Shown here: in pieces, positions 26,475 through 36,422 of the stretch | Numbering within the stretch: position 1 is the stretch's first letter | How the letters are laid out: the number at the start of each line of letters is the position of its first letter | Source: Pelagibius litoralis | GTDB lineage: Bacteria > Pseudomonadota > Alphaproteobacteria > Kiloniellales > Kiloniellaceae | DNA length: 64,000 nt | Reading direction: 5' to 3' | Assembly: GCF_011683915.1 (NCBI RefSeq) | Contig: NZ_JAAQPH010000006.1 | Coordinates: forward strand, 186,001 to 250,000 | Made by a program: the position numbers and the translations under genes | The notes under the pieces: generated by a model | Databases searched by the model: none | Told to the model about the DNA's origin: nothing | The model's input: only the letters and a program-made list of their open reading frames with translations

Positions 26475-27179
26475 TCAGGCGACGCCTTGCGTCTGGTTGT
26501 GACGGCGCTTCATGAACTCGGTCGCCGTCTCCACCGCCACCGCGGCATCGCGGCAGTAGGCATCGGCACCGACCGCTTCCGCGAAGGCTTCGTTCAGCGG
26601 CGCACCGCCGACCAGGACCACATAGTCGTCGCGAATGCCCATTTCCTTCATGGTGTCGATAACGACCTTCATGTAGGGCATGGTGGTGGTCAGCAGGGCC
26701 GACATACCCAGGATGTCGGGTTTGTGCTCCTCCAGGGCGGCCAGGTAGTTCTCGACCGGATTGTTGATACCCAGATCGATAACCTCGAAGCCGGCGCCTT
26801 CCATCATCATGGAGACCAGGTTCTTGCCGATGTCGTGGATATCGCCCTTTACCGTGCCGATCACCATGGTGCCGAGTTTCGGAGCACCGGTTTCGGCGAG
26901 CAGGGGGCGCAGAATAAACATGCCGCCCTTCATCGCGTTGGCGGCGAGCAGGACTTCCGGCACGAACAGAATGCCGTCGCGGAAATCAATGCCGACGATA
27001 CGCATGCCTTCCACCAGGGCCTCGGTCAGAACCCGATACGGTGTCCAGCCACGGCCGAGCAGAATGTTGACGCTTTCCTCAATCTCTTCCTTGAGGCCGT
27101 CATAGAGGTCGTCGTGCATCTGCTTGACGAGTTCGTCATCGTCAAGGCTGTTGAGATCAAGATCGTCGTCGTCTGCCAT
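26475..27179 (-). CDS. Corrinoid (methylcobamide) carrier protein, MtgC/MttC type
   Basis: A 234-residue two-domain corrinoid protein. A helical cap domain (about 20-95) precedes the cobalamin-binding Rossmann domain (about 100-225). The signature DIHDIGKN gives the cobalt-ligating His115 (D113-x-H-x-x-G118), followed by GMSALLTTTM and VLVGGAPLN. It accepts methyl groups from MttB-type enzymes and gives them to the methyl-H4folate methyltransferase. The N-terminus is extremely acidic (DDDDLDLNSLDDDE). I start at 27179 rather than 27257 because the longer frame reads through a tandem repeat. It leads the six-gene operon and is the only corrinoid carrier in the window, so all three MttB paralogues may share it. 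Confidence 0.92.
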   Translation of the reverse strand: MADDDDLDLNSLDDDELVKQMHDDLYDGLKEEIEESVNILLGRGWTPYRVLTEALVEGMRIVGIDFRDGILFVPEVLLAANAMKGGMFILRPLLAETGAPKLGTMVIGTVKGDIHDIGKNLVSMMMEGAGFEVIDLGINNPVENYLAALEEHKPDILGMSALLTTTMPYMKVVIDTMKEMGIRDDYVVLVGGAPLNEAFAEAVGADAYCRDAAVAVETATEFMKRRHNQTQGVA

Positions 27180-27190
27180 GCTCGTTTCCC

Positions 27191-27235
27191 TGTGGCAAAA
27201 GGCCCCGTGACAAAAGGCCCTGTGGCAAATGGGCA
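27191..27235. repeat. Three tandem 15-bp units upstream of the corrinoid protein gene
   Basis: Units TGTGGCAAAAGGCCC, CGTGACAAAAGGCCC and TGTGGCAAATGGGCA lie end to end, just 12 bases from the start codon of the corrinoid gene. They fall in its leader, so they could affect translation or bind a regulator. Their origin may simply be slippage. Confidence 0.7.
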
Positions 27236-27556
27236 GCCAGCCGCCCCACCCCATCATTAGTGGCGTTTGCGGGCCTTGATCGGCTTCACCTTCGGCGACA
27301 AATCGTGTCTGAATCGCGACATCGTAGAAAAAGAAGCGAAGTCAACGACTTGCGTCGTCTTTCCCTGTTCCGGGCCGAGGCTTTCTCCCCTCATTCCCGG
27401 CCGGCAGTGGGCAGGGCGGCGTCTTCAGGCAGTTGCGGTGCGGACTGTGTTCCTAATCGGTCTCCCGGCTCCCGGCTCCAAGCCGCTTGCCATTGCGGGG
27501 TGCCGATGGAAGGATCAATTCCCAGGGAGGTTGGATGCGTCGCTTTCGGGGATGGC
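27236..27556. other. Divergent intergenic region
   Basis: About 320 bases between the corrinoid operon and the reductase gene. It holds the promoters of both. The reductase frame stays open upstream to 27260, but that part lacks family similarity. An AT-richer patch at 27300-27345 (AAAAAGAAGCGAAG) is a candidate promoter area. No riboswitch is visible. Confidence 0.35.
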
Positions 27557-28897
27557 ATGCCATATAGCGTGGCGATTATTGGCGCTGGGCCGAGCGGCTT
27601 CTACACAGCAGAAGCTTTGCTAAAGTCCAGCCTGGACTACCGGATCGACCTTATTGAGGGTCTGCCCACCCCTTTTGGCCTGGTTCGCTTCGGCGTCGCG
27701 CCGGATCATCAATCCACCAAGCGTGTTGCACGCACTTATGATCGTACTGCTGCAGACGAGGCGGTGCGCTACTACGGCAATGTAGAGGTGGGGCGCGATG
27801 TCCGCCTGGAGGAACTGCGCAGCCTCTACGACGCGGTGGTGGTTGCGGTCGGGGCCCCGCTGGACCGCGAACTGAAGATTCCAGGCGGCGACAAGCCGGG
27901 CGTTTATGGCTCGGCGGCCTTTGTCGGCTGGTACAACGGCCACCCGGCGCACCGGGACCTGGCGCCGGATCTGGACACCGACAGCGTTGCCATCATCGGC
28001 AACGGCAACGTCGCCCTGGATATCGCCCGGGTTCTGGTCAAAACCCCGGCGGAGATGGCGACCACCGACCTGCCGGACTATGCCGCCGAAGTGCTGCATT
28101 CCGCACCGGTTCGCGACGTTTACCTGATCGGCCGCCGCGGACCCCTGGATTCCAAGTTCACCAATGTCGAACTGCGCGAGATGGCGCGGCTAGAGGATTG
28201 CGTGCCGCTGGTCGATCCCGGGCAACTGCCCGAGGGTCCCGCCCCGGAGGCGGGCGAGCGGGAACAACGTCTGCAGGCCAAGAACCTGGACACCCTGCGC
28301 GGCTTTGCCGGGCTCAGTGCGGCGGGCAAACGCAAGCGCGTTCATTTCAAGTTTTTCTCCCGTCCGCTTGAAGTATTGGGCGGTGATAGGGTTGAGGCGC
28401 TGCGGTTGGAAAAGACCCGGGTGGAGGCTGGCCACGCGGTCGGCACCGGCGAGACCTTTGACCTGCAGTGCGGCGCTGTGATGGCGGCGATCGGAACGCG
28501 GGCACAGCCGCTGGAGGGCATTCCCTTTGACCGGAACAAGGGCGTCGTTACCAACCGTCACGGGCGCGTGGCCAAGGGGCTCTACGTGGTCGGCTGGGCG
28601 CGCCGCGGCCCCACCGGGGTTATCGGGACCAACAAGCCCGACGCGGATGAGATCGCCAGGCATATCGAAACCGATCTGGCCGGCGCGCAGACGGCCAAGC
28701 CCGGACGCGTGGCCCTGGAGGACCTGCTGGATGAACGCGGCGCGGCCTGGATCGGCTATGACGGCTGGAAGGAGATCGAGGCGGCGGAAGTCGATGCCGC
28801 CGCCCCGGGCATGCCACGCAAGAAACTCAGCCGGGTCGCGGAAATGCTGGCGGTTCTGGACCGCTCCGGGCGATCCGCCCGGCGGCGGGCGGATTGA
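27557..28897 (+). CDS. Adrenodoxin-reductase-like ferredoxin-NADP reductase (FprA type)
   Basis: A 446-residue flavoprotein of the adrenodoxin reductase/FprA group. It begins with the FAD motif VAIIGAGPSGFYTAEALL, then PTPFGLVRFGVAPDHQ, a second dinucleotide site VAIIGNGNVALDIARVL and the C-terminal YVVGWARRGPTGVIGTNKPDA. It moves electrons between NADPH and ferredoxin. KorAB follows about 160 bases later on the same strand. The enzyme may therefore reoxidise the ferredoxin that KorAB reduces, or supply electrons to it. The ATG at 27557 gives the usual short N-terminus; Met at 27506 is possible. Confidence 0.9.
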   Translation: MPYSVAIIGAGPSGFYTAEALLKSSLDYRIDLIEGLPTPFGLVRFGVAPDHQSTKRVARTYDRTAADEAVRYYGNVEVGRDVRLEELRSLYDAVVVAVGAPLDRELKIPGGDKPGVYGSAAFVGWYNGHPAHRDLAPDLDTDSVAIIGNGNVALDIARVLVKTPAEMATTDLPDYAAEVLHSAPVRDVYLIGRRGPLDSKFTNVELREMARLEDCVPLVDPGQLPEGPAPEAGEREQRLQAKNLDTLRGFAGLSAAGKRKRVHFKFFSRPLEVLGGDRVEALRLEKTRVEAGHAVGTGETFDLQCGAVMAAIGTRAQPLEGIPFDRNKGVVTNRHGRVAKGLYVVGWARRGPTGVIGTNKPDADEIARHIETDLAGAQTAKPGRVALEDLLDERGAAWIGYDGWKEIEAAEVDAAAPGMPRKKLSRVAEMLAVLDRSGRSARRRAD

Positions 28898-29053
28898 GCT
28901 ATACACATACAAAAATTGTGATTTTAAAAATTTTACGGCCGAATATGATGTTTTCAAAGATGGCGATGGCAAAACCTGAGCCTCAGGGCCATATTCACGC
29001 CGAGCAGGCAGGCTGAAGCGTGTTCTGCCCCTATCCAGTGAGAGGTTCTAGGA

Positions 29054-30922
29054 ATGGAAGGTTCGACGGCTCTTAAGGCCGGGCCCTCAGGCCGCCGGGT
29101 TCTTGACTCTGCGGTGGTGCGTTTTGCCGGGGATTCCGGTGACGGCATGCAGTTGACCGGCAGCCAGTTCACGCTGTCCACGGCGCTGGCTGGCAATGAC
29201 CTGGCGACATTTCCGGACTTCCCGGCCGAGATCCGCGCACCGGTTGGGACCACCTTCGGCGTTTCGGCGTTTCAGATCAATTTCGGCGCCCGGGTCATCA
29301 AGACTTCCGGCGATGACCTGGACGTCCTGGTGGCGATGAATCCGGCGGCGCTCAAGGTCGATCTGCCGGAGCTGAAGTCGGGTGGGCTGCTGATCATCGA
29401 TTCCGGTTCGTTCAACGAGCGCAACTTCACCAAGGCAGGGTACAGCGCGGATCCGCGCCAGGACGGCAGCCTCGGCGACTATCGGATCGTCGAAGTCGAC
29501 ATGTCGCAGATGACTCAGGACGCGCTGAAGGATTCCGGCCTTACAAAAAAGGAGGCCCTGCGCTGCAAGAACATGTGGGCGCTGGGGCTGGTTTATTGGA
29601 TGTTCGGGCGCCAGCGCAAGCCGACCCAGGATTGGCTGACCAGCAAATTCGCCAAGCGGCCCGAAATCGCCACTGCCAATATCGCCGCGCTCAACGCCGG
29701 CCATGCCTTTGGCGAGACGGCGGAGATGGGTGAGGACCTGGCCGCCTTTTCCATACCGGCGGCGAAGATCGCGCCCGGCCTCTATCGCAACATCACCGGG
29801 GCGGAAGCCCTGTCCTGGGGCCTGGTGGCCGGCGCCAGCGGCGCCGATCTGAAGCTGGTGTTCTGTTCCTATCCGATCACCCCGGCTTCCTCGCTGCTGC
29901 ATACCCTGGCCGGGTTGAAGAACCACGGCGTGGTGACCTTCCAGGCCGAAGACGAAATTGCTGCGGTCTGTGCGGCCATCGGTGCGTCCTATGCCGGCGG
30001 CGTCGGCGTCACCTCCAGCTCCGGGCCCGGGGTCGCCCTGAAGACCGAGGCAGTCGGCCTGGCGATCTCCGCCGAGCTGCCGCTGGTCATCGTCAACTCC
30101 CAACGCGCCGGGCCGTCGACCGGCATGCCGACCAAGACCGAGCAGTCCGACCTCTATCAATCGGTTTTCGGCCGCAACGGCGACAGCCCCCTGGTGGTCC
30201 TGGCCGCCCGTTCGCCGGCCGACTGCTTCGACGTGGCGATAGAGGCGGTGCGCCTGGCGACGAAATACATGACCCCGGTCATCCTGTTGAGCGACGGCTA
30301 CATCGCCAATGCGGCGGAGCCCTGGGCGCTGCCCGATGCCGATGCGCTGCCGCGTTTTCCGGTCGCCTTTGAAACCGAGACGGAGGGCTTCCACCCCTTC
30401 AAGCGGGACCCGGAGACCTTGGCCCGTGTCTGGGCGGTCCCCGGAACGCCCGGGCTGGAGCATCGTATCGGCGGGATCGAGAAAGCCAGCAACAGCGGCA
30501 ACATCTCCTACGACGCGGACAACCATCAACTGATGACCAACCTGCGCCGCGACAAGGTTCTGGGTATCGCAAAGGATGTTCCGCCTCAGCAGTTAGAACA
30601 GGGCGGCACCGATGACCGGCTGGTCCTGGTGGGCTGGGGCTCGACCTACGGGCCGATCAGCCGGGCGGTCGACAACCTGCGCGAAGAGGGCCTGCCGGTT
30701 GCCCATCTGCACCTGCGCCATATCTGGCCGCTGGCGCGGAACCTGGGCGAGCTGCTGGCCGGTTTCGAGCAGATCGTGGTGCCGGAGATGAACGACGGAC
30801 AGCTGGTCACCCTGTTGCGCAGTGAATTCCTGGTGCCGGCGGAGGGCCTGAACAAGGTCACCGGCAAGCCGTTCAAGATTGTTGAGATAGAGGCGGCGGT
30901 GCGCGCCCGCCTGGAGGCCTGA
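29054..30922 (+). CDS. korA: 2-oxoacid:ferredoxin oxidoreductase, fused gamma-alpha subunit
   Basis: A 622-residue subunit in which the gamma domain (about 20-195; VVRFAGDSGDGMQLTGSQF) is fused to the alpha/TPP-pyrimidine domain (about 215-620; FCSYPITPASSLLHTLA, TSSSGPGVALKTEAVGLA, QRAGPSTGMPTKTEQSDL). This KorA form occurs in aerobic bacteria and uses 2-oxoglutarate in the TCA cycle with ferredoxin as electron acceptor. The exact oxoacid is inferred. The region upstream (28898-29053) is strikingly AT-rich (ATTTTAAAAATTTTA), probably a promoter. The stop lies one base before the korB ATG. Confidence 0.9.
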   Translation: MEGSTALKAGPSGRRVLDSAVVRFAGDSGDGMQLTGSQFTLSTALAGNDLATFPDFPAEIRAPVGTTFGVSAFQINFGARVIKTSGDDLDVLVAMNPAALKVDLPELKSGGLLIIDSGSFNERNFTKAGYSADPRQDGSLGDYRIVEVDMSQMTQDALKDSGLTKKEALRCKNMWALGLVYWMFGRQRKPTQDWLTSKFAKRPEIATANIAALNAGHAFGETAEMGEDLAAFSIPAAKIAPGLYRNITGAEALSWGLVAGASGADLKLVFCSYPITPASSLLHTLAGLKNHGVVTFQAEDEIAAVCAAIGASYAGGVGVTSSSGPGVALKTEAVGLAISAELPLVIVNSQRAGPSTGMPTKTEQSDLYQSVFGRNGDSPLVVLAARSPADCFDVAIEAVRLATKYMTPVILLSDGYIANAAEPWALPDADALPRFPVAFETETEGFHPFKRDPETLARVWAVPGTPGLEHRIGGIEKASNSGNISYDADNHQLMTNLRRDKVLGIAKDVPPQQLEQGGTDDRLVLVGWGSTYGPISRAVDNLREEGLPVAHLHLRHIWPLARNLGELLAGFEQIVVPEMNDGQLVTLLRSEFLVPAEGLNKVTGKPFKIVEIEAAVRARLEA

Positions 30923-30923
30923 C

Positions 30924-31946
30924 ATGAATATCGCGACGCCCCCACCGAAGACCGCCAAGGACTATGCCTCTGACCAGGAGGTGCGCTGGTGCCCGGGCTG
31001 CGGCGACTATGCGATCCTGAAAGCGGTACAGAAAACCCTGGCCGAACTGCAGGTCGAGACCGAGAAGACGGTCTTCATTTCCGGCATCGGCTGCGCCGCG
31101 CGCTTTCCGTACTATCTCTCGACCTATGGCTTCCACACCATTCACGGCCGCGCGCCGGCCTTTGCCACCGGGGTGAAGCTGACCAACCCGGAACTCGACG
31201 TCTGGGTGGTGTCGGGCGACGGCGATGCTTTGTCGATCGGCGGTAATCATCTGCTGCATGTCCTGCGGCGCAACGTCGATCTGCAGTTTCTGTTGTTCAA
31301 TAACGAGATCTACGGTCTTACCAAGGGGCAGGCCTCGCCGACCTCCCGTGTTGGTACGCGCTCGCCCTCCACGCCGGGCGGATCGCTCGACACGCCGGTG
31401 TCTGCCGGCGCCTTCGCCCTGGGCGCGGGTGCACGTTTCTTTGCCCGCTCGGTGGATACCCAGCAGAAGGACCTCCCGGTGGTCTTGAAGCGGGCGCGCG
31501 AACACCGCGGTGCCTCGCTGGTGGAGATTTTTCAGAACTGCATCGTCTACAACGACGATGTTTTTGCCAGTTTCACCGACCGCTCGGTCGCGGCAGATGC
31601 CCAGATCCATCTGGAGCATGGCAAGCCCATGCTCTTCGGCAAGGAGCGCGACAAGGGTCTGCGTCTGAAGCCCGGCCGCCTGGCCCTGGAGGCGGTGACG
31701 CTGGGTGAAGACGGGATTACCGAGGCGGACATTCTGGTGCACGACGAAACCGACCGGGCCATGGCAACCCTGCTGGTGGCCATGCAGCCGCCCAGCCTTC
31801 CGGTCGCCATGGGTGTGGTCTTCTGCGACCCGGCACCCAGCAGCTACGAAGCCGGCGTGCTGGCCGAGGTAGAGGCAGCCCACAGCGCCCATCCCGGCAC
31901 CCTGGCCGAGCTGCTCAAGAAGGGTAACACCTGGACGGTGCCCTAA
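30924..31946 (+). CDS. korB: 2-oxoacid:ferredoxin oxidoreductase beta subunit
   Basis: A 340-residue TPP-binding beta subunit. It has WCPGCGDYAILKAVQ and GIGCAARFPYYL, whose cysteines help bind the [4Fe-4S] cluster. The TPP/Mg motif GDGDALSIGGNH leads to NNEIYGLTKGQASPTS. It pairs with KorA to convert a 2-oxoacid and CoA to acyl-CoA, CO2 and reduced ferredoxin. It is convergent with a MarR-type regulator 29 bases downstream. Confidence 0.92.
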   Translation: MNIATPPPKTAKDYASDQEVRWCPGCGDYAILKAVQKTLAELQVETEKTVFISGIGCAARFPYYLSTYGFHTIHGRAPAFATGVKLTNPELDVWVVSGDGDALSIGGNHLLHVLRRNVDLQFLLFNNEIYGLTKGQASPTSRVGTRSPSTPGGSLDTPVSAGAFALGAGARFFARSVDTQQKDLPVVLKRAREHRGASLVEIFQNCIVYNDDVFASFTDRSVAADAQIHLEHGKPMLFGKERDKGLRLKPGRLALEAVTLGEDGITEADILVHDETDRAMATLLVAMQPPSLPVAMGVVFCDPAPSSYEAGVLAEVEAAHSAHPGTLAELLKKGNTWTVP

Positions 31947-31975
31947 GCCCCTTCCAGGTGCCCCAAGCCGACCAG

Positions 31976-32464
31976 TCAGACCAGCTTTTTCAGCAGGCTC
32001 ATGAAGGTCTCGCGCTCCTCGGGATCGAGGGGCGCCAGAATCTCGCCGCCAATGCGTCTGGCGTCCGTCAGCATCGATGAGACGGTCTCCTGGCCCAGCG
32101 GCGACAGGCTCAAAACCATGCGGCGGCGGTCATTGGGGTCGGGCAGGCGAACGATGAAGCCGCGCTCCTGCAGGCGCCGGATGACGCCCTGAATCGTTGC
32201 CGGGTCCATTGCCGCCATGCGGCCCAGGCGATTCTGCGAAAGCTTGCCGGTCTCGTGAAGCCGGGCCATGGCGAAGAACTGCGTCGGCGTCAGCTGGGCG
32301 TCGGCGAGCACGGTCAGGAAGATGGAGGAAGCACGCTGATGCGCCCGGCGCAGCAGATGCTGGACCTGATGGTCCAGGATGAAGCCTTCCGCCGGCTGCG
32401 ACTCGTCGCTCTCGTTCGGATCGGATAGTTGTGTCTGTTCGGATAAGCTGGACAAGTTGGTCAC
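31976..32464 (-). CDS. MarR-family transcription regulator
   Basis: A 162-residue winged helix-turn-helix protein. The DNA-binding part reads LTPTQFFAMARLHETGKLSQNRLGRMAAMDPATIQGVIRRLQERGFI and continues with the wing LPDPNDRRRMVLSLSPLG. The first 30 residues are Ser/Glu-rich and probably disordered. The start is GTG at 32464 with only a weak ribosome site; a start further in is possible. The target is unknown; korAB (convergent) and hutH (upstream, same strand) are neighbours. Confidence 0.82.
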   Translation of the reverse strand: MTNLSSLSEQTQLSDPNESDESQPAEGFILDHQVQHLLRRAHQRASSIFLTVLADAQLTPTQFFAMARLHETGKLSQNRLGRMAAMDPATIQGVIRRLQERGFIVRLPDPNDRRRMVLSLSPLGQETVSSMLTDARRIGGEILAPLDPEERETFMSLLKKLV

Positions 32465-32618
32465 CCCTGAAGGAGATCGAAACCTCGATTAAGCCACTCG
32501 AAGACCGTCTTATGCGGTTCGTCCGAGTGCCAACAAATCCTCTGCCACCATCAGTATACAGATGCTTTTCCGCCTGCGTCCAGCGGCTAAACCTCGGCGC
32601 CATATTAGCTTTTGGCGA

Positions 32619-34157
32619 TTAAGCGTCGGTCAGGCAATTGCGCTCCAGAAGTTCGGTGGTGAACCAGCCGCTGTTGACCAGTTCCGCCAGGGCCTCGATA
32701 TCCGGTGCCAGCAAGCGGTCGTCGGCCAGGAAGGCCGCCCGTCCGCGAATGGCGTCCATGGCCCGGGTGAGTTTTGGGGAGGTTTTGAGAGGGCGGCGCA
32801 GGTCTATACCCTGGGCCGCCGCCATCAGCTCGATGGCCACGATGTAGCCGGCGTTCTCGGCGATGTCCGACAGGCGGCGGGCGCCATGGGTCGCCATGGA
32901 GACGTGGTCTTCCTGATTGGCCGAGGTCGGCAGGCTGTCGACGCTGGCGGGATGGCAGAGCATTTTGTTTTCCGAGGCCAAGGCCGCCGCGGTGACGTGG
33001 GCGATCATGAAGCCGGAATTGAGGCCGGGTTCGGCAACCAGGAAAGCGGGCAGGGTGCTCATGTGGGCATCCACCAGCAGCGCCATCCGGCGTTCCGACA
33101 GAGCGCCCACTTCCGACAGGGCCATGGCAATGCTGTCGGCGGCGAAGGCCACCGGTTCGGCATGGAAGTTTCCGCCGGAAATCACTTCGCCGGTGTCGGC
33201 AAAAACCAGGGGATTGTCGGAAACCGCATTGGCCTCGATGGTGAGGCTGCGGGCCGCGTTCCGAAAGACATCCATGATTGCGCCCATGACCTGTGGCTGG
33301 CAGCGCAGCGAGTAGGGGTCCTGAACCCGGTCGCAGTCGAGATGAGACTGCCGGATCTGGCTGTCCGCCAGCAGATCGCGCAGCCACGCCGCCACCTGAA
33401 TTTGGCCGTGGTGTCCCCGTAGTGCCTGAATTCTGGGGTCGAAGGGGGTATCGCTGCCCAGGGCCGCATCGACCGAGAGGGCGCCGGCGGTGATGGCGGC
33501 GCTGAAGATATCGGCGGCCAGGAACAGGCCGTGGAGCGCCAGGGCGGTTGAAACCTGGGTGCCGTTCAGAAGGGCGAGCCCTTCCTTGGCGGCAAGCTCG
33601 ATCGGCTCCAGCCCGCGCTCCGCCATGACCTCGCGCGCGGGGCGGGCCTCTCCGCCATGGCGGAGATGGCCTTCGCCCAGCAGCACGGCCGAGAGATGGG
33701 CCAGGGGCGCCAGGTCGCCGGAGGCGCCGACCGAACCCTTCGCCGGAATGACCGGATAAAGCGCCTCGTTCAAAAGCAGGATCAGGCGGTCGATCACCTC
33801 GGCGCGAATGCCGGAGTGCCCGCGCGCCAGGGCATTGATTTTCATCAGCAGGATCAGGCGGACGACGCGGTCATCCAAGGGCGCGCCGACGCCGGTGCAG
33901 TGCGACAACACCAGTCGGCTCTGCAGTTCGGCGACCTGGTCGGCGGCGATGGTCTGCCGCGCCAGGCTGCCGAAACCGGTTGTGATGCCGTAGACCCGGC
34001 GCCCCTCGGCGACCACCGCTGCGACACAGCCGGCCGAAGCGTTAATGGCCGCGTAGCAGGAAGGGTCCAGGGTGATCGGTTGCGCCTGCCGCCAAATCCC
34101 GCAGAGCCTCTCCAGCGTCAGCGTTCCAGCCTTCAGTATGTAGCGATCTCCGGTCAC
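32619..34157 (-). CDS. hutH: Histidine ammonia-lyase
   Basis: A 512-residue lyase that turns L-histidine into urocanate and ammonia, step one of the Hut pathway. The Ala145-Ser146-Gly147 triad in [16 protein letters not shown] forms the MIO prosthetic group. Tyr in VYGITTGFG (about 56) is the catalytic tyrosine region. The start is GTG at 34157 with GAGAGG upstream. A perfect HutC-type palindrome lies 20 bases before the start. The gene is about 14 kb from the other hut genes, so the shared operator matters for linking it to them. Confidence 0.93.
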   Translation of the reverse strand: MTGDRYILKAGTLTLERLCGIWRQAQPITLDPSCYAAINASAGCVAAVVAEGRRVYGITTGFGSLARQTIAADQVAELQSRLVLSHCTGVGAPLDDRVVRLILLMKINALARGHSGIRAEVIDRLILLLNEALYPVIPAKGSVGASGDLAPLAHLSAVLLGEGHLRHGGEARPAREVMAERGLEPIELAAKEGLALLNGTQVSTALALHGLFLAADIFSAAITAGALSVDAALGSDTPFDPRIQALRGHHGQIQVAAWLRDLLADSQIRQSHLDCDRVQDPYSLRCQPQVMGAIMDVFRNAARSLTIEANAVSDNPLVFADTGEVISGGNFHAEPVAFAADSIAMALSEVGALSERRMALLVDAHMSTLPAFLVAEPGLNSGFMIAHVTAAALASENKMLCHPASVDSLPTSANQEDHVSMATHGARRLSDIAENAGYIVAIELMAAAQGIDLRRPLKTSPKLTRAMDAIRGRAAFLADDRLLAPDIEALAELVNSGWFTTELLERNCLTDA

Positions 34158-34176
34158 CTGTCGTGCCTCTCTGATG

Positions 34177-34194
34177 AAGTTGTATATACAACTT
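34177..34194. promoter_or_regulatory. HutC operator upstream of hutH
   Basis: A perfect 18-bp palindrome, AAGTTGTATATACAACTT. It contains the TTGTATATACAA core expected for GntR-family HutC and is identical to the site before hutU (48944-48961). Its position close to the start codon would block transcription when HutC is bound. Confidence 0.88.
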
Positions 34195-34509
34195 TATTCC
34201 TCTTTAGCACTCTTTTGGCAGGCCACAAAGCAGGAGCTGCTGACCGCCTTCGATTTCTCCGGGCTGTAGTATTGATAGAAAAAGATTGATAAAATACACC
34301 TATAAAGTGTATAAGACCTACGCTGATCGACTCTTGCACCATGGTTTTACGCTGACGAAAGGTCGGGGGCTGGTCACTTTAAATCAGCTTAATCGGCTTT
34401 GCTCGATGCCAAATAACTAAAGGATTCCAGCGTTTAGATTAAACGAAAGTTTAAGGCCTGAGCGATTAGCTTCCGCTTCTGGGTAGTTGTTGCATCAAGA
34501 GGAAATCCC
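34195..34509. other. AT-rich divergent intergenic region
   Basis: 315 bases between the hutH operator and the chemoreceptor gene, noticeably AT-rich. Dyads: ATACAC-N7-GTGTAT (34294-34312) and CGTTTAGATTAAACG (34431-34445). The sequence GAAAGTTT at 34444-34451, before the chemoreceptor, resembles a sigma-28 (flagellar) -35 element, but the -10 match is poor. No gene is seen. Confidence 0.4.
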
Positions 34510-36207
34510 ATGCGGCTCAAGGCCTTTCGGTCCTTTCGGATCGCCCATCGTGTATTGACGCTGATTGCGCTGTCAGCCGTCGGCCTGGTTATCGTTGCCG
34601 GTGTGATCCTGGTCGATCTGCGTAGCTCGCTGGTCGAGCAGAAGCGCAATGAGCTGCGCCAGTTGGTGGAAAGCGCGGTGGCAATTGCCGAGGCAAACCA
34701 CAAGCGCGCGGAGGCGGGTGAGCTTTCGCTCGAAGAGGCCCAGCGCCTGACCCTGACCGCGATTGGCGATATCCGCTACAACGGCTCCGACTATTTCTGG
34801 GTCAACGACATGCAGGCGGCCATGATCATGCACCCGATCAAACCGGCCCTGAACGGCAAGGATTTGAGCGGCCTGAAAGACAAGGCCGGCACGCAGATCT
34901 TCGTCGAGTTTGTCAAGGTCGTCAGTGCCGAGAGAGCCGGCTATGTTACCTACCTCTGGCCGAAGCCGAACAGCGAAGAAGCGGTATCGAAGGAATCTTA
35001 TGTGAAGGGCTTTGAGCCCTGGGGCTGGATCGTCGGCACTGGCGTCTACATCGATGATCTGGATGCAATCTTCTGGCAGAAGGCCACGGTGCTCGGTGGT
35101 ATCATCACCGCCATTCTACTGGGTATTGCGGTGATTTCGATGCTGATCGCGCGCAGCATCACCCGGCCGATCTCCGGGATGATCGCCAGCATGGGAGAGC
35201 TGGCATCCGGCAATCTTGCGGTCGAGATTCCCGGTGTTGGCCGTCATGACGAGATTGGCGATATGGCCGATGCGGTCCAGGTGTTTCGCAGCAATGCTGA
35301 AGAGCAGCGCCGCTTGGAAAAGGAAAAACTGGAGACCGCCAAGCGCGCGGAGCAGGAAAAACAGCAGGCCATGCGCCAACTGGCCGATGGCTTTGAAGTC
35401 AGCGTGAAGTCGGTCGTCGATTCCGTCTCATCGACCGCTACGACCATGCAGACGACGGCAGAGTCCATGTCTTCTGCGGCCGACGAGACCGAGCAGCAGG
35501 CCAAGGCCGCTGCCGGCGCCTCCGAAGAAGCTTCGGGCAACGTTCAGACTGTCGCCTCGGCGGCGGAGGAGCTTGCCGCTTCGATCGAGGAGATCGGCCG
35601 TCAGGTCTCGCGCTCGTCGGAGACGGCGAACAAGGCGGTGGAACATGCACGGGGCACCAACGGCAAGGTCGAAGGTCTGGTCGATGCGGCGCAAAAAGTC
35701 GGGGAGGTGGTGAACCTGATCTCCGACATTGCCGAGCAGACCAACCTGCTGGCGCTGAACGCGACCATCGAAGCGGCGCGCGCCGGTGAAGCCGGCAAGG
35801 GTTTTGCCGTGGTCGCCAACGAGGTCAAGTCGCTGGCGACCCAGACTGCCAAGGCCACCGAGGAAATCTCTCAGCAGATCGGCGAGATACAATCGGCGAC
35901 GACCGATGCGGCGGCGGCGATCCGTACCATTGGTGAAACCGTCGAGCAGATCAACGAGATCGCCGGCAGTATCTCTGCGGCTGTGGAAGAACAAGGCGCC
36001 GCAACGCAGGAGATCGCCCGCAACGTACAGCAGGCCTCGGAGGGCACCAACAAAGTGACCGGCAACATCGCGTCCGTGACCAAAACGGCGGGCGAGACCG
36101 GCAGCTCGGCAGGCGAAGTGCTGAGTGCCGCCAGCCAGCTCTCGGAGCAGTCCGAGAATCTCCGCCGTGAAGTGGAGCAGTTCATCGAAAAGGTTCGCGC
36201 GGCCTGA
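34510..36207 (+). CDS. Methyl-accepting chemotaxis protein with single Cache domain
   Basis: A 565-residue receptor. Membrane span 1 lies at about 15-37. A periplasmic sCache_2-type sensor (about 45-190) has [24 protein letters not shown] and [17 protein letters not shown]. Membrane span 2 (about 195-216) is followed by HAMP (about 217-270) and the signalling domain with the hairpin tip [21 protein letters not shown] (split here only by length). The start has AGAGGAAA upstream. An MttB paralogue follows 215 bases downstream on the same strand, so an amine or betaine ligand is possible but unproven. sCache_2 receptors commonly bind small organic acids. Confidence 0.92.
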   Translation: MRLKAFRSFRIAHRVLTLIALSAVGLVIVAGVILVDLRSSLVEQKRNELRQLVESAVAIAEANHKRAEAGELSLEEAQRLTLTAIGDIRYNGSDYFWVNDMQAAMIMHPIKPALNGKDLSGLKDKAGTQIFVEFVKVVSAERAGYVTYLWPKPNSEEAVSKESYVKGFEPWGWIVGTGVYIDDLDAIFWQKATVLGGIITAILLGIAVISMLIARSITRPISGMIASMGELASGNLAVEIPGVGRHDEIGDMADAVQVFRSNAEEQRRLEKEKLETAKRAEQEKQQAMRQLADGFEVSVKSVVDSVSSTATTMQTTAESMSSAADETEQQAKAAAGASEEASGNVQTVASAAEELAASIEEIGRQVSRSSETANKAVEHARGTNGKVEGLVDAAQKVGEVVNLISDIAEQTNLLALNATIEAARAGEAGKGFAVVANEVKSLATQTAKATEEISQQIGEIQSATTDAAAAIRTIGETVEQINEIAGSISAAVEEQGAATQEIARNVQQASEGTNKVTGNIASVTKTAGETGSSAGEVLSAASQLSEQSENLRREVEQFIEKVRAA

Positions 36208-36422
36208 CAACGCCGGATGCCGCACATGGGTCCTGGCAGGAGCCCTGGCCGTCAGCCGGTTTGACCGGTTGACGCCGAGGCTCTTTCTTTTCTGGCCCTT
36301 CACCAGACCGTTCCCTGCGACACTTTTGGTCGGATTAAGAAAAGCCGTTCGTCCGGAAGGCGCCAAGCTTGGGGTTCGAGGGCCGACGACCGCGGCCGAT
36401 TGGACAGTGCGGGAGAGGAGCG

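Noticed and set aside
27191-27235. CRISPR-like array
   Set aside because: Only three abutting 15-bp units with no spacers and no cas genes.
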